A stretch of 8,926 bases of DNA from Candidatus Hydrogenedentota bacterium (lineage in GTDB: Bacteria > Hydrogenedentota > Hydrogenedentia > Hydrogenedentales > CAITNO01). Position numbers and translations under genes: made by a program. Below, one piece after another: positions 4,189 through 8,926 of the stretch. Location: positions 1 to 8,926 of the forward strand of contig SKQZ01000056.1 in the NCBI GenBank assembly GCA_007118765.1, in the 5' to 3' direction. The notes under the pieces are model-generated. The model did no database searches. It had not been told where the DNA came from and worked only from the letters and a program-made list of their open reading frames with translations. Every line of letters begins with the position of its first letter. The first letter of the stretch is position 1.

Positions 4189-7035
4189 ATGACAACGCTA
4201 AAAGCAATACAAGACACATGCGCGTGTCCCGTTTACCTTGACGATATTACGCGCACGCTCTACGCCACAGACGCCTCGGTTTATCAGGTTCTGCCCGCCG
4301 GTGTGGCGTTTCCACGAAGCCTTGAAGAAACGGCGGAACTGTTGGGCGTGGCGGCCGCGGCGGGTGTTCCCCTTATTCCGCGGGGCGCGGGCAGCGGTCT
4401 TGCCGGCGGGGCATTGGGCGAGGGCGTGGTGGTGGACCTTGCGCGACACACCCGGTTTATCACGGACTTCAATCGTGGCGACATGACGGTGCGCGTTGGC
4501 GCGGGTGTCGTGCTTGATCAACTGAATGCTTTTCTTGCGCCCCACGGCCTGACCTTCGGGCCGGACGTGGCCACCAGTTCCCGCGCCACCTTGGGCGGCA
4601 TGATAGCCAACGACAGCTCCGGCGCACGCGCCCCGCTCTACGGCACCACCATCGAGCATGTGGTCAGTCTTGAGGTAGCCACACCAGACGGGCACACCGC
4701 CTTGTTAAGTGCGGAGTCGTCCGACATGCGGACAACACTGGCAGCGGCTCATCAACGCATTGAGGCAGAACGCCCGGAAATTGAACAGCGGTTTCACCCG
4801 GGCATTTGCAAGCGCTGGCCCGGACTCGGCTTGGACCGCTTTTTGCGCAGCGTGGATAGTGGCCAACCGGATCCCGGGAAATTAGTGGGCGGCAGTGAAG
4901 GCACACTGTGCGCCGTCTACGCCGCCACGGTACGCGCCACACCGCTGCCGCCTGAAACGGGTCTTGCCCTGTTGTTTTTCGACAGCATTGACGCGGCAAT
5001 GCAGGCATCCGTGGCACTACTGGATTTGGCGCCCGCAAGCGTGGAACATATAGACAAACTGCTTTTTGACCAGACACGGGGCCAACGCGCCTTTCAAGCG
5101 GCACGGGATTTGATGCAACTGGATGACAAACCGTGCAGCGCCATACTGCTTGTTGAGTTTTACGACCATATTGAGGATAAACTGGCCGCCGTGGCCGCGC
5201 AATCCCCGGGAATGCGCCATCATGTCTGCGCCAGTGAGAAGGAAAAGGCTCTGGTATGGCACTTGCGCAAGGCGGGCTTATCGCTGTTGGTGGGACGGCC
5301 CGGCGCCGCCAAACCGACTGCGGGCATTGAGGACGTGGCCGTGCCGCCGCGCCAACTGCCCGCCTATGTGGACGCGTTGCGCACCGTGTTGGGACGGCTA
5401 TCCCTGCAGGCGTCTTTCTATGGCCATGCGGCATCCGGCCTGCTCCATGTTCGGCCTGTGCTGGACCTGCACACATCAACGGACATTGGAAAGTTCCGGG
5501 AACTCGCGGATGAGGTATCGCTGCTTGCCAAGCAATTCAATGGGTCACTGACGGCGGAACACGGCGTGGGCATTGCACGTACCGAATACGCCGCGGAGCA
5601 CATCGGCCCTGCACTGTTGGATACGATGCGCCTGGTTAAACAGACCTTCGATCCCGCAAATGTCATGAATCCCGGCAAGATATTTGACACGGGGCGGTGG
5701 CGCATTGACCGCGACCTCAGGCATGGCGAGGGCGCCTTCATTCCCGTGCCCTTTGAACCGGCATTGCTTTTCGCGGCCAAGGACCATTCGTTTACGGGCA
5801 ACTTGGAACAGTGCAATGGCTGTGGCGGCTGTCGCAAAGACACCCCCACCATGTGCCCCACCTATCAGGCTTTGGGCGATGAGCTGATGTCTACCCGAGG
5901 CCGCGCCAATATCATTCGCGCCGTACTGGAGGGACGGCTGGGCGCTGCTGATGCGCCATTGACAAGCGACGCGCTGAAACAGGCGCTGAGCAACTGTCTG
6001 TCGTGCAAGGCTTGTACGGAGGAATGCCCGTCGAATGTGAACATGGCATTGTTGAAGGCAGAACTTTTGCATGCCCGCCACCGTCGGCATGGCGTATCAT
6101 TGCGGGCGCGTCTGTTAAGCCGCGTTGATCTGCTTGGAACGCTGGGAAGCATCGCCCCCCGCCTTGCCAATGCATCTCTCAAGGCCCCGCTGTTCCGTTT
6201 GCTGCTTGAGAAAACGGTCGGCATTGCGGCGAAGCGTCCTTTGCCTCCCTATGCCCCGCAGCGATTTGATGCTTGGTTTCATGGACGCCTGCCCGACAAC
6301 AAGCACGCGCCACGGGGTGATGTATTGCTGTGGGACGACTGTTTCACACGTCACAACGAGCCCAACATTGGCAAGGCGGCGGTGAAGGTGCTCGAAGCGA
6401 CCGGATATCGCCCCCGATTGCTTTCCGGACATGCGTGCTGTGGTCGCCCCGCGTTCAGCATGGGCCGACTGGATGTGGCACGCCGCTTTGCCGCACAAAA
6501 TCTGGCGTTACTCGCTAACAACGAAGAACCGGTGATATTTCTTGAAGCTTCCTGTTATGCCATGTTCCGGGAGGAATACATTGAATTGGGCGTGAAGGGC
6601 GCCCGAAAGGCAGCGGATCGGGCCGTACTGTTTGAACATTATATTGAAACACTGCTGCGTGAAGAACCCGATGCACTTCCTTTGAAACAACAACCGCAGG
6701 GCTATGCCATCCATGCCCATTGCCATGCCAAGGCGCTGACAGACACGGATACCATGCTGCAGTTGGCCCGTCGTTTTTCCGGCGAAGATACCGTGCTGCT
6801 TGACAGCGGCTGTTGTGGGATGGCGGGCGCTTTTGGCGCACTGAAGGAAAAATATGCAGTGAGTTTGGAAGTGGCAGCGGCATTGCAGGCCCTTTTGGAT
6901 GCCCAGCCGCCCCAGACCCGTGTTATCGCTTCCGGCGCCAGTTGTCGCCATCAGATTACACACCTCTCCAGCCGTCCTGTTCTTCATTTTGCCGAGGCGC
7001 TGTTGCAGGCCATTGACACCGACAAAACCTTGTGA
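4189..7035 (+). CDS. FAD- and [4Fe-4S]-dependent D-2-hydroxyacid dehydrogenase, YdiJ-like
   Basis: A 948-residue fusion of a GlcD-type flavoprotein and a GlpC-type iron-sulfur part, expected to oxidise a D-2-hydroxyacid (D-lactate, D-2-hydroxyglutarate or similar) and pass electrons from FAD through Fe-S clusters to an acceptor such as quinone. Order: FAD-binding PCMH domain about 35-255, with PRGAGSGLAGG (64-74), GPDVATSSRATLGGMIAND (124-142) and KLVGGSEGTL (231-240); FAD-oxidase C-terminal domain about 256-500, with GHAASGLLHVRP (412-423) and AEHGVGIAR (456-464) carrying the likely metal and substrate residues His413 and His458; ferredoxin-like domain with Cys542/545/548/556 and Cys603/606/609/613 for two [4Fe-4S] clusters; two CCG domains with HACCG (748-752) and SGCCG (873-877). 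E. coli YdiJ is somewhat longer (about 1,018 residues). No transmembrane segment is visible. The start has a GAGG 5 bases upstream. It lies 111 bases after the symporter, perhaps co-transcribed. The exact substrate is not determined. Confidence 0.9.
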   Translation: MTTLKAIQDTCACPVYLDDITRTLYATDASVYQVLPAGVAFPRSLEETAELLGVAAAAGVPLIPRGAGSGLAGGALGEGVVVDLARHTRFITDFNRGDMTVRVGAGVVLDQLNAFLAPHGLTFGPDVATSSRATLGGMIANDSSGARAPLYGTTIEHVVSLEVATPDGHTALLSAESSDMRTTLAAAHQRIEAERPEIEQRFHPGICKRWPGLGLDRFLRSVDSGQPDPGKLVGGSEGTLCAVYAATVRATPLPPETGLALLFFDSIDAAMQASVALLDLAPASVEHIDKLLFDQTRGQRAFQAARDLMQLDDKPCSAILLVEFYDHIEDKLAAVAAQSPGMRHHVCASEKEKALVWHLRKAGLSLLVGRPGAAKPTAGIEDVAVPPRQLPAYVDALRTVLGRLSLQASFYGHAASGLLHVRPVLDLHTSTDIGKFRELADEVSLLAKQFNGSLTAEHGVGIARTEYAAEHIGPALLDTMRLVKQTFDPANVMNPGKIFDTGRWRIDRDLRHGEGAFIPVPFEPALLFAAKDHSFTGNLEQCNGCGGCRKDTPTMCPTYQALGDELMSTRGRANIIRAVLEGRLGAADAPLTSDALKQALSNCLSCKACTEECPSNVNMALLKAELLHARHRRHGVSLRARLLSRVDLLGTLGSIAPRLANASLKAPLFRLLLEKTVGIAAKRPLPPYAPQRFDAWFHGRLPDNKHAPRGDVLLWDDCFTRHNEPNIGKAAVKVLEATGYRPRLLSGHACCGRPAFSMGRLDVARRFAAQNLALLANNEEPVIFLEASCYAMFREEYIELGVKGARKAADRAVLFEHYIETLLREEPDALPLKQQPQGYAIHAHCHAKALTDTDTMLQLARRFSGEDTVLLDSGCCGMAGAFGALKEKYAVSLEVAAALQALLDAQPPQTRVIASGASCRHQITHLSSRPVLHFAEALLQAIDTDKTL

Positions 7036-7047
7036 AATATGCGGGCT
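7020..7047 (+). repeat. Imperfect 28-base direct repeat, copy 2
   Basis: Matches 818-845 at 24 of 28 positions. Here it covers the dehydrogenase's last codons (Asp-Lys-Thr-Leu), its TGA stop, the 10-base gap, and the first two bases of the convergent ABC gene's stop codon complement. Confidence 0.45.
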
Positions 7048-8038
7048 AGCGGTGCGTGACTGCTTTTTGTTCGGAACGAACCGCGCACGCAACAGCATGT
7101 CCCGGCGCAACTTCAACAAGTTGCTGTGTGTCGTGCGCACACCGTTCCTCGGCATATTCACAACGCGGATGGAAGGGACACCCCGATGGCGGTTCGATGG
7201 GGCTGGGTGGTTCGCCCTGCGGTAAATGCCGCGCTTTATGTTGTGCCGGGTCAGGCACGGGCGCGGCGCCGAGCAAGGTGGTGGTGTAGGGGTGAACAGG
7301 CCCGGCAAAGAGCGCATCCGCGGGCGCAATTTCCACAATGCGCCCAAGATACATGACGGCCACTTGATCGGAAATATGACGCACCACATCAAGGTTGTGT
7401 CCGATAAAAAGATAGGTCAGTCCCAGACGCTCGCGAAGTTCCTGCAGCAGATTCAATATTTGTGCCTGGATAGAAACATCCAATGCGGAGACAGGTTCAT
7501 CGGCGACAATAAATTCCGGTTCTACAGCCAGAGCGCGGGCGATGGCAATGCGTTGCCGTTGCCCACCGCTGAACTCATGCGGATACCGGTCCGCCGCAGT
7601 TTCGGCAAGCCCTACCTGGTCGAGCAGCGCTGCAATGCGATCCCGTATATCCCGCCCTTTTGCCAGGCGGTGGAACCGCAGTATTTCGCTCAGCATGGAA
7701 CGCACCGTCATCCGTGGATTCAGCGAACCAAAGGGGTCTTGAAATATGATCTGCATACGCCGACGCAACATGCGCAATTGTCTGGAATCAGCAGCGCGCA
7801 CGTTGATGCCGTCAAAATAAATATCGCCCTCATCCGGTTCAATAAGCCGCAGCAGACACCGTCCTGCCGTTGTTTTGCCGCTGCCGCTCTCACCTACAAG
7901 ACTCAAGGTGGTCCCGCGCATAATATTAAAGGTAACGCCATCCACGGCCCGCACGGCGCCAACGGTGCGCGAGAACGTGCCTGCCTTCAATGGAAAATGT
8001 TTTGTCATGTTCTTTACAGACAACAATGGCGCGCTCAT
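7046..8038 (-). CDS. ABC transporter ATPase, oligopeptide/dipeptide type (OppF/DppF-like)
   Basis: A 330-residue cytoplasmic ATPase that powers a peptide/nickel/opine-class importer together with the partner ATPase encoded upstream. Motifs: Walker A GESGSGKTT (49-57), Q-loop Gln100 in IFQDP, signature FSGGQRQR (156-163), Walker B FIVADE (176-181), D-loop SALD (184-187) and H-loop His214 in FIGHNL, where most relatives have SHDL. The C-terminal oligo_HPY region has PVHPYT (247-252) and Cys287, Cys293, Cys300 and Cys318, the four-cysteine set that holds an Fe-S cluster in a related Dpp transporter. The ATG overlaps the partner's TGA by 4 bases (ATGA) and a GGAGGAAGG precedes it, so the two are translationally coupled. 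The OppF-like call rests on an N-terminal extension (VKNMTKHFPLKAGTFSRTVG) and on being second in the pair. The transported substrate cannot be told from ATPases alone. Confidence 0.93.
   Translation of the reverse strand: MSAPLLSVKNMTKHFPLKAGTFSRTVGAVRAVDGVTFNIMRGTTLSLVGESGSGKTTAGRCLLRLIEPDEGDIYFDGINVRAADSRQLRMLRRRMQIIFQDPFGSLNPRMTVRSMLSEILRFHRLAKGRDIRDRIAALLDQVGLAETAADRYPHEFSGGQRQRIAIARALAVEPEFIVADEPVSALDVSIQAQILNLLQELRERLGLTYLFIGHNLDVVRHISDQVAVMYLGRIVEIAPADALFAGPVHPYTTTLLGAAPVPDPAQHKARHLPQGEPPSPIEPPSGCPFHPRCEYAEERCAHDTQQLVEVAPGHAVACAVRSEQKAVTHR
7048..7068 (+). terminator. Intrinsic terminator of the dehydrogenase gene, inside the ABC gene end
   Basis: AGCGGT (7048-7053), loop GCGTG, ACTGCT (7059-7064) form a six-pair stem with one G-T wobble, followed by an uninterrupted T run (7064-7068) ending in TTTTTG. 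It is 13 bases past the dehydrogenase stop and lies within the last codons of the oppositely oriented ABC ATPase gene. The T run makes it directional for + strand transcripts. Confidence 0.55.
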
Positions 8039-8926
8039 GAGTCACCTTCCTCCACCGAAGCAGAAGCGTTGTGATGAAGCCAACAGGCAACGGGATGAGA
8101 TGCGGCGCCGCACGCAAGTGGCGGTTCCTGTGTGACGCATACCGGCATGGCATGGGCGCACCGCGGGTGAAAACGACAGCCTGTCGGAAAGTTTGTGGCG
8201 GCGGGCACGGATCCGGGAATGGTGGCAAGCCGCTTCCCGGGCGTATTAACGCTTGGCAACGCCGCAAACAGCCCTTGTGTATAGGGATGCATCGGGCGTT
8301 CAAACAACGCCGCCACCGGGGCCGTTTCCACCACTTTTCCCGCATACATGACAACAACATGGTGCGCCGTCTCGGCTACAACCGCCAAATCATGGGTAAT
8401 GAGGACAATTGCAAGATTGCTCTGCTGTTGCAACTCCACCAACAGTTCAAGAATTTGGGCTTGTATCGTCACATCGAGGGCGGTGGTGGGCTCGTCCGCG
8501 ATAAGCACTTTGGGATTACACGCCAACGCCATGGCAATAATAATGCGTTGCAACATGCCACCGGACATCTGGTGCGGATACTCGTCCAATCGCTTTTCCG
8601 GCGACGGAATCCCGACGCGCCGTAACAATGCAATCGTGGCATCACGCGCCGCGTCCCCGCTCATTTTGCGATGCATCCGCAACACGGCGCTGATTTGTGC
8701 GCCCACGCGAAAGACGGGGTTCAGCGACGTCATGGGCTCTTGGAAGACCATGCTGATTTCGTTGCCCCGGATACGACGCATGGCCGCCTCGGACAAGGCG
8801 AGCAGATCGCGGTCTTCAAACAGGATGCGTCCGCCGGTAATTTGCCCGGGAGGCGACGGAATTAACCGCAGCAGGGATAAGGCCGTAACACTTTTGCCGC
8901 AGCCGCTCTCCCCAACCAGCGCCACC
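8035..8926 (-). CDS. ABC transporter ATPase, oligopeptide/dipeptide type (OppD/DppD-like), 5' end missing
   Basis: The gene runs off the right edge; about 296 residues are visible and roughly the first 35-45 are missing. The GTG at 8925 is an internal Val in the strand just before Walker A. Visible motifs, counted from that Val: Walker A GESGCGKS (5-12), Q-loop Gln62 in VFQEPMTSLNP, signature MSGGMLQR (120-127), Walker B VLIADE (140-145), D-loop TALD (148-151), H-loop His178 in ITHDL, and the oligo_HPY tail with MHPYT (212-216) and Cys250, Cys256, Cys263 and Cys281 in Fe-S-ligand spacing. TSLNP and the PTTALD form point to the OppD/DppD member of the pair. The signature has Leu where close relatives usually have Arg or Lys (SGGMRQR). 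It is read leftward and overlaps the OppF-like gene by 4 bases; permease and solute-binding protein genes would be expected past the right edge. Confidence 0.92.
   Translation of the reverse strand, partial: VALVGESGCGKSVTALSLLRLIPSPPGQITGGRILFEDRDLLALSEAAMRRIRGNEISMVFQEPMTSLNPVFRVGAQISAVLRMHRKMSGDAARDATIALLRRVGIPSPEKRLDEYPHQMSGGMLQRIIIAMALACNPKVLIADEPTTALDVTIQAQILELLVELQQQSNLAIVLITHDLAVVAETAHHVVVMYAGKVVETAPVAALFERPMHPYTQGLFAALPSVNTPGKRLATIPGSVPAATNFPTGCRFHPRCAHAMPVCVTQEPPLACGAASHPVACWLHHNASASVEEGDS
8045..8053 (-). promoter_or_regulatory. Ribosome binding site for the coupled second ABC ATPase
   Basis: GGAGGAAGG on the - strand, inside the last codons of the upstream ATPase, ends 6 bases before the ATG at 8038. 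Together with the ATGA stop/start overlap it supports coupled translation and about equal amounts of the two ATPases. Confidence 0.7.

Noticed and set aside
4664..5479. A 271-codon - strand frame inside the dehydrogenase gene
   Set aside because: Arg/Pro-rich shadow translation opposite a conserved FAD domain; no sign of a real protein.
6508..7392. A 294-codon - strand frame spanning the dehydrogenase end and the ABC gene end
   Set aside because: It crosses two well-supported genes in another frame and has no recognisable motif or ribosome site.
7226..8074. A 282-codon + strand open frame opposite the OppF-like ATPase
   Set aside because: The complementary strand encodes all ABC ATPase motifs in order; the + strand product shows no domain and is a shadow.
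1..8926. CRISPR array, mobile element, prophage or defence system
   Set aside because: No regularly spaced repeats, transposase, integrase, terminal inverted repeats, tRNA edge or defence protein motif is seen; all the large genes belong to ordinary metabolic or transport families.

Overview
The window looks like a stretch of chromosome from a free-living Gram-negative bacterium. By eye the GC content is in the high fifties. The proteins it carries, a ceramidase-like protein, an exported Asp-box (sialidase-fold) protein, a sodium:solute symporter, a large FAD/Fe-S dehydrogenase and Opp/Dpp-type ABC ATPases, are the kind of mix found in environmental heterotrophs of the Planctomycetota/Verrucomicrobiota/Lentisphaerota or Hydrogenedentota type. 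That placement is an impression from the protein style and was not tested. I found no rRNA, tRNA, CRISPR array, insertion sequence, phage gene or integrase.

Layout from left to right: (1) the 3' part of a neutral/alkaline ceramidase-like gene on the + strand, cut by the left edge and ending at 668. (2) A 227-base convergent gap (669-895) with weak hairpins and one copy of a short repeat. (3) A secreted five-Asp-box beta-propeller protein on the - strand (896-2059). (4) A 299-base divergent control region (2060-2358) with candidate promoters both ways and a perfect 13-base palindrome on the candidate promoter of gene 3's neighbour, the propeller gene. (5) A 572-residue sodium:solute symporter on the + strand (2359-4077). 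(6) A 111-base gap with a candidate hairpin terminator. (7) A 948-residue FAD + [4Fe-4S] + CCG-domain dehydrogenase of the YdiJ/GlcD-GlpC fusion kind (4189-7035). (8) Convergent to it, with 10 bases between stops, two translationally overlapping ABC transporter ATPases of the dipeptide/oligopeptide class (OppF/DppF-like at 7046-8038, OppD/DppD-like from 8035 and cut by the right edge).

How the parts may work together: the left half reads as a nutrient-scavenging locus, with two probable glycoconjugate- or lipid-acting enzymes beside a sodium-driven importer. The dehydrogenase would oxidise a D-2-hydroxyacid and pass electrons through Fe-S clusters, probably to the respiratory chain; it could act on the solute brought in by the symporter, since both lie in the same direction. 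The ABC ATPases belong to a separate leftward operon whose permease and binding-protein genes should lie beyond the right edge. Substrates cannot be fixed from the sequence. I see known families throughout and no convincing new system. The most interesting details are the divergent control region with its palindrome, terminators that overlap coding ends, and an imperfect 28-base repeat downstream of two genes.
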